Source of the DNA: Mucilaginibacter psychrotolerans
Lineage (GTDB): Bacteria; Bacteroidota; Bacteroidia; Sphingobacteriales; Sphingobacteriaceae
NCBI RefSeq assembly: GCF_004519315.1
Contig: NZ_SOZE01000016.1
Coordinates: forward strand, 62,001 to 126,000
Length of the DNA stretch: 64,000 nucleotides
Direction of reading: 5' to 3'
Each line of letters begins with the position of its first letter. Position 1 is the first letter of the stretch. Below the pieces are notes generated by a model. That model was not told the DNA's origin. It searched no databases and saw only the letters and a program-made list of their open reading frames with translations. Below are positions 17,746-26,057 of the stretch, piece by piece. The position numbers were made by a program, and so were the translations under genes.

Positions 17746-18426
17746 ATGCAAACGAACTACGATATACTCGACTGGGCCGATGCCAACGAACTGAAATCGC
17801 GCATGGTCGGTGAGGTAGTAGATTATATTGATTTCAACCTAAGCAGGGTTTACGAATTGAGCGATGGAACATATTTAGTCATGCCAATCAATCCCTTCGC
17901 AAAATGCCTGGCAACCAAAGACGCGATTTTGTTGGAAAAATGGCGAACAGATTGCTACTACCCAACAAACGAGAAAGTCAATGCTTTTTATTTTGCAAAC
18001 AAAGAAAAATTTGAAAACCTGCCTCAGTTTCAAGAGGTACTGATTAGCGAATTGTTGAAGTATCTGGAAAAGTATAAAAGCGAATTAACGCAACCGCCTG
18101 ACCTTGACGAAATATGCCGATTGTTAAAGAAGAAAAAAGCTTTTAATAAGTATAAGCTGAATTTTATTGTGCTGATGGGCTGTCATATTATCAATAAATA
18201 TCCGGATGACGGACTTAATTGGGCAAAGCTTGTCGACAAGCAATTGTTGAACCCGCTCGTAACGCTTGTGTTGTCAAGAGTCGTTAATAACGAAGACCGG
18301 TATTTCAATCTTCAATATTTAGTTGATGGCAAGTGGGGCTATAGCGGGCTTCAGGATATTGAGCACCAATATAAATATCCATTGCATAGGCCGGATGAAA
18401 TTGTTTCCTTGCAAAAATTTGATTGA
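17746..18426 (+). CDS. Uncharacterised protein in the Ter region
   Basis: A 226-residue protein without signal peptide or membrane segment and with no family recognised. It is rich in Lys, Leu and Tyr. The N-terminal half (DYIDFNLSRVYELSDGTYLVMP) looks like an alpha/beta domain; the centre is helical (ELLKYLEKYKSEL). The DNA is AT-rich relative to the Ter genes. Its neighbour on the left is also an orphan, and the two could be immunity-like genes or other accessory cargo between telA and the 325-residue gene. This is inference from position and composition only. Confidence 0.65.
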   Translation: MQTNYDILDWADANELKSRMVGEVVDYIDFNLSRVYELSDGTYLVMPINPFAKCLATKDAILLEKWRTDCYYPTNEKVNAFYFANKEKFENLPQFQEVLISELLKYLEKYKSELTQPPDLDEICRLLKKKKAFNKYKLNFIVLMGCHIINKYPDDGLNWAKLVDKQLLNPLVTLVLSRVVNNEDRYFNLQYLVDGKWGYSGLQDIEHQYKYPLHRPDEIVSLQKFD

Positions 18427-18538
18427 TATGGGTTGATTTTTTTCCTGCGCTGCATACGCGCAAAGACCAAGTGTTACATAATCTGCCTTAATGCATCACC
18501 CCTTTTGCTATTCAAAATCGGATAAGCGCCTACGATAG

Positions 18539-18546
18539 TATTTTTG
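18539..18546 (+). promoter_or_regulatory. -7 promoter element TATTTTTG before the 325-residue gene
   Basis: An exact TAnnTTTG match with TTTTG at 18513-18517 about 21 bp upstream as the -33 element. The gene begins 16 bp after it. It suggests a second transcription unit running through terC and pgpA. Confidence 0.5.
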
Positions 18547-18562
18547 TATTTTTACATTTTAA

Positions 18563-19540
18563 ATGGGCTTACGGTTGATGGATGAAAACAGGATAAATAT
18601 TTTAAATGATAGTACCCGCACCATCAGTAAGCTGCAATTGCTTACGGTGTTCTTTAATAACGATGTCATTTATAAAATTTACCTGCGCACCCAGGTTATT
18701 CACCAGTTATTTGCCACCAACCCCGATCTGGATATCAATAAACTGGAATTGTTCCACCTACAGTTTACCGTTACCCTGATAGACCTGCTTAAGAAGATAA
18801 AGAAAAGCAACGAAAGCCGTGCCGACCTGCTGCTGGATGAAGTTCAGTTGAACAACGAACTGATAGGCCAGATGGACGATACCGTTTTTACCGAACACGA
18901 CTTTAGTAACGATAAGCAGCGCCAGGCGCTTAAAATGAGCCAAAGCCTGCGCAAACTGTTCGATGTTCTTTCGCAAGAGCTACCCGATTACCCATTCGCT
19001 AAAAACATTAATCTTTTCAGCGCACGCTACGCGCCCGATTACTTCGACGAGATACCCGTAGAACTGCTGGACGAACTGTTGCGCTACGACGCTGCCGACC
19101 TTTACACCCACAAGTATGCCACCATACAGCGTAAGCTGATGGGCAAACTGAATAAGCACGATTTTAAGCTAACCTTTTTTTGCGGCCTAAAAACCGGCGA
19201 CATAACCTTAGAGGTGTATAAATTCGCGGAAATAGAGCAGTACTTCCTATATTCGCCCTCAAACAATATCTTTTTGTTTTGCGACGTAAGCAAGATAGCC
19301 GGGGTGGCCCGCGAAAACAAGCTATCGAAGAAGGAACGCGTGATGCAGGAGTTGCTGGATAAGAATGTGCGGCTGCAAAGCAGCGCAGGGGTAATGAAAA
19401 CCCACCTGCCTGCCGAAGTGATAAGCCTGCTGGAAGAAGATTATAAAAAGATTGCCGATGTTGATTTTTTACAGCACATGAGTAACTTCGATGTGCAGGC
19501 CAACACGCTGAAAGCTATGCTAAACACCGATTTAATTTAA
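18563..19540 (+). CDS. Uncharacterised Ter-cluster protein upstream of terC
   Basis: A 325-residue, mostly helical, soluble protein with no recognised domain. The first two thirds are helical and charged; a beta-rich stretch (LTFFCGLKTGDITLEVYKFAEIEQYFLY) falls near residues 205-235, and a charged C-terminal helix bundle follows. Starts are possible at ATG 18563 or ATG 18578. It ends 9 bp before terC, so the two are very likely co-transcribed. Its unvarying direction and spacing suggest it is a real partner of the Ter system, not cargo. Function unknown. Confidence 0.8.
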   Translation: MGLRLMDENRINILNDSTRTISKLQLLTVFFNNDVIYKIYLRTQVIHQLFATNPDLDINKLELFHLQFTVTLIDLLKKIKKSNESRADLLLDEVQLNNELIGQMDDTVFTEHDFSNDKQRQALKMSQSLRKLFDVLSQELPDYPFAKNINLFSARYAPDYFDEIPVELLDELLRYDAADLYTHKYATIQRKLMGKLNKHDFKLTFFCGLKTGDITLEVYKFAEIEQYFLYSPSNNIFLFCDVSKIAGVARENKLSKKERVMQELLDKNVRLQSSAGVMKTHLPAEVISLLEEDYKKIADVDFLQHMSNFDVQANTLKAMLNTDLI

Positions 19541-19549
19541 CCCCGATAT

Positions 19550-20368
19550 ATGGACATTTTACATACCCTGCTTGGCCCGGATATTAAAGCAGGATTACTC
19601 ATTATCCTCAACTTAATCGTTATTGAGAGCTTGCTTTCGGTAGATAACGCTGCTGTGTTGGCAACCATGGTGATAGATCTGCCACCAAAACAGCGCAGCA
19701 GAGCGCTTAAATATGGTATTATTGGCGCTTACGTATTGCGCGGGGTATGTTTGTTTTTGGCAGCCTGGCTGGTAAAAATTTGGTGGCTAAAACCCCTGGG
19801 TGGTTTGTACCTCATGTATCTGGCCTTTGATTATTTTAAAGGGAAACTACAAACAAAAGAGGCCGGCGAGGAAGAATCTGTAGATAAGGAGAAAAACTGG
19901 CTGTACAAATCTACAGTTGGGTTAATAGGTACTTTTTGGGCAACCGTTGCATTGGTAGAACTGATGGATCTTGCCTTCTCTATCGACAACGTATTTGCCG
20001 CAGTTGCTTTTACAGACCATGTGTTTTTGATTTATGTAGGGGTGTTTATTGGCATATTGGCCATGCGATTTGTAGCGCAGGCCTTTGTAAAGCTGATGGA
20101 GAAGTTCACGTTTTTAGAAACCGTGGCTTTTATCGTGATCGGCGTCTTGGGTATCAAGCTAACGTCATCGTTGTACATCCATTTTCAACCCGAAACACCG
20201 TTCTCTAAGTTTATGGAAGGCGAAACTGCCGATATTGCGGTATCGGTATTCACTGTCGCTATCTTCCTGATCCCGGTAATAACATCCCTGCTGTTCAATT
20301 TCCCTAAGAAACACACCATCGAACCGGAAGTTGCCGAAGCAGCCGAAGACGTGCTGGATAAAAGCTAA
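19550..20368 (+). CDS. terC: TerC family integral membrane protein
   Basis: A 272-residue membrane protein with seven or more hydrophobic segments. The two TerC signatures with charged residues inside membrane helices are present: ESLLSVDNAAVLATM near residues 25-39 and LMDLAFSIDNVFAAV near 141-155. TerC/Alx proteins work in tellurite resistance and in manganese or calcium export during membrane protein metalation. Here it completes a Ter-type set with TerD and TelA. It is 9 bp after the 325-residue gene and 9 bp before pgpA. Confidence 0.95.
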   Translation: MDILHTLLGPDIKAGLLIILNLIVIESLLSVDNAAVLATMVIDLPPKQRSRALKYGIIGAYVLRGVCLFLAAWLVKIWWLKPLGGLYLMYLAFDYFKGKLQTKEAGEEESVDKEKNWLYKSTVGLIGTFWATVALVELMDLAFSIDNVFAAVAFTDHVFLIYVGVFIGILAMRFVAQAFVKLMEKFTFLETVAFIVIGVLGIKLTSSLYIHFQPETPFSKFMEGETADIAVSVFTVAIFLIPVITSLLFNFPKKHTIEPEVAEAAEDVLDKS

Positions 20369-20377
20369 GCCATTCCT

Positions 20378-20842
20378 ATGAACAAACTGATCGCATCAAT
20401 ATTTGGGATAGGGTATGCAAAAGGAGGGGGCACGCTTGCCGCCATAGTAACCTGTCCGCTTATATGGGGCATATGGCAACTGTCGGCACACCCCGCCTAT
20501 GTTTTGTTTGTCGTTACGATCTTAATCACCATACTGGGTATTTATGTTGGCAACAAGGTAGAACCCGAGTGGGGCAAGGATAGTTACCGGGTAGTGATAG
20601 ATGAAGTTGCCGGCATGCTGATAACCATGCTATTTGTGCCTGCCAACCTTTACCTGCTGCTGTGCGGTTTAGTGCTTTTCCGTTTTTTCGATATCCTGAA
20701 ACCGCTTGGTATCCGTAAGATGGAAGCCTTGCCCGGTGGCACCGGCGTTATGATGGACGATGTACTGGCCGGTGTATATGGTAACATCGTGCTGCAGGTT
20801 ATCGTTTTCTTCTTCTTTCACCAGCTGCAGGTGAGCTGGTAG
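20378..20842 (+). CDS. pgpA: Phosphatidylglycerophosphatase A
   Basis: A 154-residue membrane enzyme that removes phosphate from phosphatidylglycerol phosphate to make phosphatidylglycerol. Family features are YAKGGGTLA near the N-terminus, RVVIDEVAGM in the centre with the acidic catalytic residues, and VMMDDVLAGVYGN near the C-terminus. Four hydrophobic segments are visible. It is 9 bp downstream of terC in the same direction, so envelope lipid synthesis is tied to the Ter unit at least by transcription. Confidence 0.95.
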   Translation: MNKLIASIFGIGYAKGGGTLAAIVTCPLIWGIWQLSAHPAYVLFVVTILITILGIYVGNKVEPEWGKDSYRVVIDEVAGMLITMLFVPANLYLLLCGLVLFRFFDILKPLGIRKMEALPGGTGVMMDDVLAGVYGNIVLQVIVFFFFHQLQVSW

Positions 20843-20879
20843 TCCCCGCCTGTGCAATTGCGTTTTGTTTTCCCCCTAT

Positions 20880-21140
20880 TTAAACAATAACCAGCTGAAT
20901 GCACTGCCATACGGTAAGTTCTTTTGATACCGAACCGTTGGCTATACGCTTACCGGTGTTATATTCATCGGCTACAAGCTGTAGCTTGTTTTCGAGTTGG
21001 CGGCACAGTTCTCCGTTGTCGTTAAAGCCAATGGCATGCAGGGGCATATCCGTTTGCAAATTGTAGGCGTGTGCTGCGGGTTGCCCGCATATGGTCAGTA
21101 TATCAAACTTAATTTGGTTACTAATATATACAATGTCCAT
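20880..21140 (-). CDS. Small hypothetical protein
   Basis: A possible 86-residue soluble protein that begins MDIVYISNQIKFDILTI and has no recognised domain. Composition is ordinary for a coding sequence. It stands alone, converging on pgpA. Support is limited to an open frame of fair length with a plausible ATG start. Confidence 0.45.
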   Translation of the reverse strand: MDIVYISNQIKFDILTICGQPAAHAYNLQTDMPLHAIGFNDNGELCRQLENKLQLVADEYNTGKRIANGSVSKELTVWQCIQLVIV

Positions 21141-21342
21141 CTTTCCACTTTATCGATTGTATTTCTAATACGTAAATATAATTATTAAGTTATAAGTAAT
21201 TTCAATGTTATGATGGGATGGTGTCTGTATTTTTCCTATTGGTTAATTATTGGAGATTGCATTGTGGATAAATAACTGAAAATGTGTTTAATTGGTTAAT
21301 AAATTATAGTTAAAATACCCCAGTTGGGGGAAATGGGTATTT

Positions 21343-22044
21343 CTACTCGTTTTTAAAATCAGGTATAATTACCTGATTGAAGTGTACTTCAAAAACGCCG
21401 TATTTAATGGCAAAGAGCACTAAGCCGGCGGTATTGCGGCAGTTTGTTTTGATCAGCAGGTTGTTGCGGTGCCCTTCTACAGTGCGTACGCTCAAAAAAA
21501 GTTCTGCGGCTATCTCGGCGTTGTTGTATTCTTTGCAAATGAGCAAAAGCAATTGTTTTTCGCGCTTGGTTAAGGCTACAGGTATTGGGTTAAGGAGGTC
21601 ATGCGCATGGTTTTTATGGTTGGTGCCGTTCCTTATAGCCGTAAGGGCTTCGTTGTTGAAATAAAAACCTTTCTCGTGTACGGTGTTTATGGCGGTTATC
21701 AACTCGTCTTTATCGCAGTTCTTGGCCAGGTACGAGGCTGCCCCGGCATTGATCATTTTGGAGATAAGTGCCTCATTTACATGTACCGAGAGTATAATTA
21801 CCCTGGTTTCGGGGTATAGTTCGTGCAGTAGTTTGTTAAGTTGTATGCCGTTCATGCCGGGCATATCCATATCTATCACGGCAACGTCTACACGGGTATC
21901 CAATACCTTAAGGGTATCCAGCAGTTCCTGGCCGCCGGAGCTATCGGTAATCAGGTTAAGGTTATCAATGGAATTGATAAGCAGGGCTAGGCTCTGCCTA
22001 AAAAGGTTCTGATCGTCAACAATTGCTACACTAATCTTTTCCAT
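21343..22044 (-). CDS. NarL/LuxR-family response regulator
   Basis: A 233-residue regulator. The receiver domain has the acidic pair Asp10-Asp11, the phospho-acceptor Asp58 in VIDMDMPGMNG, and SYLAKNCD with the conserved Lys. The C-terminal LuxR helix-turn-helix has LTKREKQLLLL and NAEIAAELFLSVRTVEGHRNNL. It is the last gene of a three-gene unit, 13 bp after the kinase gene, and is surely the kinase's target. Regulated genes are unknown. Confidence 0.95.
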   Translation of the reverse strand: MEKISVAIVDDQNLFRQSLALLINSIDNLNLITDSSGGQELLDTLKVLDTRVDVAVIDMDMPGMNGIQLNKLLHELYPETRVIILSVHVNEALISKMINAGAASYLAKNCDKDELITAINTVHEKGFYFNNEALTAIRNGTNHKNHAHDLLNPIPVALTKREKQLLLLICKEYNNAEIAAELFLSVRTVEGHRNNLLIKTNCRNTAGLVLFAIKYGVFEVHFNQVIIPDFKNE

Positions 22045-22057
22045 CGTTGCTTTTAAA

Positions 22058-22852
22058 TCAATTTAAGGGATAGGTTATGCCAATGCCAAACCCCTGTCCG
22101 GGCTGGGTACTCAATACAAATGTAGCATTTATGTTGAGTAAGCGGCTCTCGATGTTTTGCATACCCATTCCTTTCCTGCCAGTGTCTGCCGATATGGGCA
22201 GGCCTTTGCCGTTATCTTTGTATTCTATAGTTATTTGTTCACTACTGGCTGCAAACACAATGGCCGCCCGGCTTGCCCCAGAGTGTTTGATGGTATTGTT
22301 GAGCAATTCTTCCAGTACGCGGTATAGCGCCGTAGCAACCGTTATATTCAATTGCTCCAGCGCCGCCTCGGCCCGGTTCTGTACCTCAATGGTTAACTTG
22401 CCCGATTGGTTGATGATGTCGCTATGCTCGTTTATGGCCGCCGCCAGCCCGTAGTAGCCAAGCGTGGCGGGGGAGAGGTTGTGCGATATATGCCTTACGT
22501 CTTTTACAATTTTATCGATAGTGGTTTTGCTTGATCGCAGGAAATCTGTATAGTGCTGGTCTTTTTGCAGCGGCTTAAACATTTCTATTAGCAATCTCAA
22601 ACCCGAAAGGCTGGTGCCTACGTCATCGTGCAGGTCTTGCCCAATGCGTTTGCGTTCGGCCTCCTGTGATTCAATCACGGCTCGCAGCAATTCCTTCTGG
22701 TGCGCAATCTCGGCCTGCTGAAACTGCTGGCGCTGCCTCAGCAACCTGTTTTGGTTACGGATAGAAAATAGGATGAACGATACCACCAAAATGGCGGCAC
22801 CGCTCATCCCCATAATCATTTGAAAGTAGATATTGTCTGTTGTGCGCTGCAT
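22058..22852 (-). CDS. Sensor histidine kinase, HisKA_3 (NarX-like) class
   Basis: A 264-residue kinase. One membrane helix (GMSGAAILVVSFILFSI) near the N-terminus is followed by a coiled linker. The dimerisation domain has AERKRIGQDLHDDVGTSL with the phosphorylated His. The ATPase part has LEELLNNTIKHSG (N box), DNGKGLP and GMGMQNIESRL (G boxes). There is almost no external sensor, so the signal probably comes through the upstream membrane protein, whose gene overlaps this one by 37 bp. Confidence 0.94.
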   Translation of the reverse strand: MQRTTDNIYFQMIMGMSGAAILVVSFILFSIRNQNRLLRQRQQFQQAEIAHQKELLRAVIESQEAERKRIGQDLHDDVGTSLSGLRLLIEMFKPLQKDQHYTDFLRSSKTTIDKIVKDVRHISHNLSPATLGYYGLAAAINEHSDIINQSGKLTIEVQNRAEAALEQLNITVATALYRVLEELLNNTIKHSGASRAAIVFAASSEQITIEYKDNGKGLPISADTGRKGMGMQNIESRLLNINATFVLSTQPGQGFGIGITYPLN

Positions 22853-23478
22853 TTGTTGAATCCTATTGCAAATAAAACATATTCTATTGCTACAACAGTA
22901 GCATATCCTATAAATATAATCATTTGTATAGTCCCTGCTAGCGTCATCATATTAAAGAAAATGAACATAAATAACGAACTGCTATAATAAAGCAAAACGC
23001 CGGCTACAATCCAGTTGCTAGCAAAATCGCCCCATTTATGGTCAAGGTCGTTGTTGTTTTTAGCGAAAAATAACATAGAGCAGGCTATAAGGATAAGTGC
23101 ATCTACCGACCGGGAGTAGCCATCTAATTGCTTAAAGCTTTGAAAGAAAAGCGTATTGCACAAGCAGAAAAACGCAAACGCTACGGCAACACCATACATG
23201 ATATACCTTATACGTTTGCTAAAAAATTCGGAAAAAAAGGCGATAATAAAGGCAAACTCAAAAGGCGTATAAATATGGAACAGCCAGAGCGTGGGCAAAT
23301 GGTAAACACGCGCCATAACGGAGGATGTAGTGTTCATAACCACCGAAAAGATGATGAAGAACAGTAGTGTTTTAAACGCCCGATTTAAATGCCGGTAGTT
23401 GATAAATGCGTAAACGACAGGGATTAATGCGGTAGAAGGAGCGATGAACGTGAGGTAAATAAAGAAAAACTTTTCCAT
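22816..23478 (-). CDS. Multi-pass membrane protein partnered with the histidine kinase
   Basis: A 220-residue protein with about six or seven hydrophobic helices and no recognised family. The helices are short and rich in Phe, Ile and Tyr. It heads the unit with the kinase and regulator and overlaps the kinase start by 37 bp. That arrangement suggests it senses or transmits the signal for the nearly sensorless kinase. This role is inferred. Confidence 0.75.
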   Translation of the reverse strand: MEKFFFIYLTFIAPSTALIPVVYAFINYRHLNRAFKTLLFFIIFSVVMNTTSSVMARVYHLPTLWLFHIYTPFEFAFIIAFFSEFFSKRIRYIMYGVAVAFAFFCLCNTLFFQSFKQLDGYSRSVDALILIACSMLFFAKNNNDLDHKWGDFASNWIVAGVLLYYSSSLFMFIFFNMMTLAGTIQMIIFIGYATVVAIEYVLFAIGFNKCSAQQTISTFK

Positions 23479-23537
23479 TGATGTTTATAAGCCTTAAAGA
23501 TATTAAAGCTTATAAACATCTGCGGAAGAAATTTCAA

Positions 23538-23912
23538 TTAGCTTTCTAAAGTGGGGCCGTTGCCGGTTGGGCAATACGGAGGGCAAGGGGTAAACATGTC
23601 TACGGTGCCGCTTTGTACTTCGCCGTTTCCGTTGGGCAGGGTAAGTACTTCTTCGCCGTCAACAATCGCTACCATTACCATTTTGGCCGTCGTCATGTCG
23701 CCGTCATCTTCAAGTGCCATATAAGTCCTTATGCCTTCCAGGCCGGGGCTGTTGGTAAGCAAAGTGTTTATGGAGGCGATAGGGACAAAAAAAGATCTCA
23801 CCTGAAACACATCTTCGGAATTTGATAAGTGGCTGCGCCAGTTGGCTGCCCAGGCTATTCCGGTTGCTAAAGGGATAGTGCCGTCTGTTGGATTTTCGGT
23901 TTCGTTGCTCAT
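23538..23912 (-). CDS. Conserved-looking hypothetical protein with C-terminal CPPYC motif
   Basis: A 124-residue soluble protein with no signal peptide. The centre resembles a small alpha/beta domain (FFVPIASINTLLTN, VMVAIVDGEEVLTLPNGNG). The tail holds two cysteines in CPPYCPTGNGP, which could be a redox or metal motif or a processing tag. No family recognised. It is transcribed toward the membrane protein/kinase unit, 59 bp away. Confidence 0.65.
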   Translation of the reverse strand: MSNETENPTDGTIPLATGIAWAANWRSHLSNSEDVFQVRSFFVPIASINTLLTNSPGLEGIRTYMALEDDGDMTTAKMVMVAIVDGEEVLTLPNGNGEVQSGTVDMFTPCPPYCPTGNGPTLES

Positions 23913-23978
23913 GGGTTGTTTTAAAGTTAATAGTAAGTGATGGGGTTAATTTTTTTTATGTCGGGGTTAAGCTATTAT

Positions 23979-24008
23979 CCTCTATAAAAAGTGTCTTTTT
24001 TATAGAGG
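23979..24008. promoter_or_regulatory. Perfect 12-bp inverted repeat in a divergent spacer
   Basis: CCTCTATAAAAA and TTTTTATAGAGG pair exactly around a 6-base loop. The site lies between two divergently transcribed genes (ends 23912 and 24297), so it is unlikely to be a terminator for either. It could be an operator or the end of a small RNA. The rest of this ~384 bp spacer shows no other supported feature. Confidence 0.4.
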
Positions 24009-24296
24009 TGATGCCGTAAATATAGGTTTCCCGCGCGTTTTTAAGGGGCAAATTGGCAAATACTTTAATACAATGCACAGCCTTGTTACAATAAACACGA
24101 TTGTAAACTGAAGTAGCTGTTTGATAAACACTAAAAATTATCGCTTAAAGAGGCTGCGTTCACAATTCGGTGTTCGATATTTAATTCCTTCACCTGGCCT
24201 ACGCCATTTATATTTTTTGGCCTATTCAATCTGCGAGGCTATTGCTAATATTTGGATGCTGATAATATTTACCTTCAGCATTTAAAACGATAACAG

Positions 24297-24719
24297 ATGG
24301 CCAATACCGAAATCACCTACCAGCGCGAAGATACCCTGCATGCCGAAGAATTTATTGATATATTGAAACGTAGCACGCTGGGGCAACGCCGGCCCATTGA
24401 CGATATAGAGCGCATAAAGATGATGTGCCAAAACGGTGACCTGTTTATTACCGCCCGGCACGATGGCAAGCTTGTTGGCATTGCCCGCAGCCTAAGCGAT
24501 TTTGCTTTTTGTACCTACCTTTCAGATCTGGCGGTTGATGAGCAATATCAGCGCCAGGGCATCGGCATCAGGTTGATAAAAGAAACCAAATTGCATAGCC
24601 CTTTGGCCAAACTGATCTTATTGGCGGCCCCTGCAGCGGTAGATTATTACCCCAAAACCGGCATGACAAAGTTCGCCCACTGTTTTTTGCTGGATAAGGT
24701 TAATGATTTGAAAGCATAG
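24297..24719 (+). CDS. GNAT family N-acetyltransferase
   Basis: A 140-residue acetyl-CoA-dependent acetyltransferase. The acetyl-CoA-binding motif is DLAVDEQYQRQGIGIRLIKE near residues 79-98 (Q/R-x-x-G-x-G/I type). The preceding strand is FCTYLSDLAV and the C-terminal part is YYPKTGMTK, typical of GNAT motif B. The substrate cannot be predicted. It stands alone before the deacetylase gene with a gap of about 60 bp. Confidence 0.9.
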   Translation: MANTEITYQREDTLHAEEFIDILKRSTLGQRRPIDDIERIKMMCQNGDLFITARHDGKLVGIARSLSDFAFCTYLSDLAVDEQYQRQGIGIRLIKETKLHSPLAKLILLAAPAAVDYYPKTGMTKFAHCFLLDKVNDLKA

Positions 24720-24778
24720 CGGTATTTATAACGCCGGATATTGTTTAAATTAGGATTCTTTTTTATCGATATCTGAAT

Positions 24779-25837
24779 ATGAGATTAATGCGGTTTTGTT
24801 TGGTGATAGCAGCTTGCTTATTTACGGTTACTTCCATTGCCCAAACGGCAGGAAAAATAAGTTACACCATAGCACCCTGGTACGGTAATAAAAAGGCTGC
24901 GGTAAGCTTAACGTTTGATGACGGTATTCCCGGGCAATATGCCGTTGCTGTACCGTTACTGGATAAGTACGGCTTCAAAGGCACGTTTTTTATGTCGGTT
25001 TCCATTGTAAACGCGCAGCATATCAGTTGGCAGTTGATCAGGGATGCTGCAATGGAAGGGCACGAGATTGCCAACCATGCGCTAACCCACCCGCATTTTA
25101 TTAAAATTGCTTTAGATACCATTGCCCTGGAGTGTGTTGAATCTAACAAACAGATGGACGCGCTGATACCCTCTCAGCGGATGATTACCCATGCTTACCC
25201 CTTCGGCGAAGGCGGCGGCAATACCGATAAAGACATGGCCATTCGTAAAACGGTTGCGCCATATTTTATTGGCGCAAGGGCCACACAGAATAAGCCCTAC
25301 GCTTATAATACCTATGATTTTGCCAAAATCGAGGATGATTACTATAATGTTAACAGCCAGATGATCAGCGATTCGGCCTCTATGGCCAACTTTGGCAAAA
25401 ATATCGACGAAACCATCGCCGTGGGTGGCTGGTTTTGCCCTACATATCACGGCATCGAGGATGGCTGGATTATTACGCCCGGCAAAGTTTTCGCGCAGCA
25501 TTTAGTTGAATTAGAAAAGCGTAAGGATTCTGTTTGGATTGCGCCTTTTAAGCATGTTATTCAATACCATAAGGAGCGTAATTCGGCAACGCTTAAGCTG
25601 ATAGGAAAGAAGGCCTGGCGCTGGAAGCTGAGCCTCACTGATACCCTCAGTAACCGGAAAAACTACGACCAGCCGCTCACCATCAACCTTGGCACTAATC
25701 GGTTGCTTGCCAAAAGCATCGTTCAAAACAAAAAACAGGTGCCTTTTAAGCAAAAGGGAGACATCGTTATTTTTGATGCGATTCCCGGCGATGGCGTAAT
25801 AGAACTGGAGTTTGAGCATGTATACGTGCCGCGGTAG
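24779..25837 (+). CDS. Secreted polysaccharide deacetylase (NodB/CE4 domain)
   Basis: A 352-residue protein with a signal peptide (start MRLMRFCLVIAACLF, cleavage near SIAQ). The NodB domain has SLTFDDG (catalytic Asp and metal-binding Asp), FKGTFFMSVS, and GHEIANHALTHPHF, whose two histidines bind the metal. The C-terminal ~90 residues form a beta-rich extra domain. Family members remove N-acetyl or O-acetyl groups from polysaccharides such as chitin, peptidoglycan or xylan. The true substrate is not evident. Confidence 0.93.
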   Translation: MRLMRFCLVIAACLFTVTSIAQTAGKISYTIAPWYGNKKAAVSLTFDDGIPGQYAVAVPLLDKYGFKGTFFMSVSIVNAQHISWQLIRDAAMEGHEIANHALTHPHFIKIALDTIALECVESNKQMDALIPSQRMITHAYPFGEGGGNTDKDMAIRKTVAPYFIGARATQNKPYAYNTYDFAKIEDDYYNVNSQMISDSASMANFGKNIDETIAVGGWFCPTYHGIEDGWIITPGKVFAQHLVELEKRKDSVWIAPFKHVIQYHKERNSATLKLIGKKAWRWKLSLTDTLSNRKNYDQPLTINLGTNRLLAKSIVQNKKQVPFKQKGDIVIFDAIPGDGVIELEFEHVYVPR

Positions 25838-26057
25838 TACTGAAAACCCCTGCTATCATGACAGTACAGGACAGTTGTTGCTTTCATCTTTTCTACATTA
25901 GTCGCACCATGTAAAAAACCGAATTTATCCTGTAATTCATGTTAAAAATGTACCGAGACTATCCTTTATGTGTTTTAAACGCACAGTGCTAAATATTGCT
26001 TTTTGTTCGCCGATGTATAAATACTGGTAGCCCCTAATACCGCCAATTATTGAAAAA

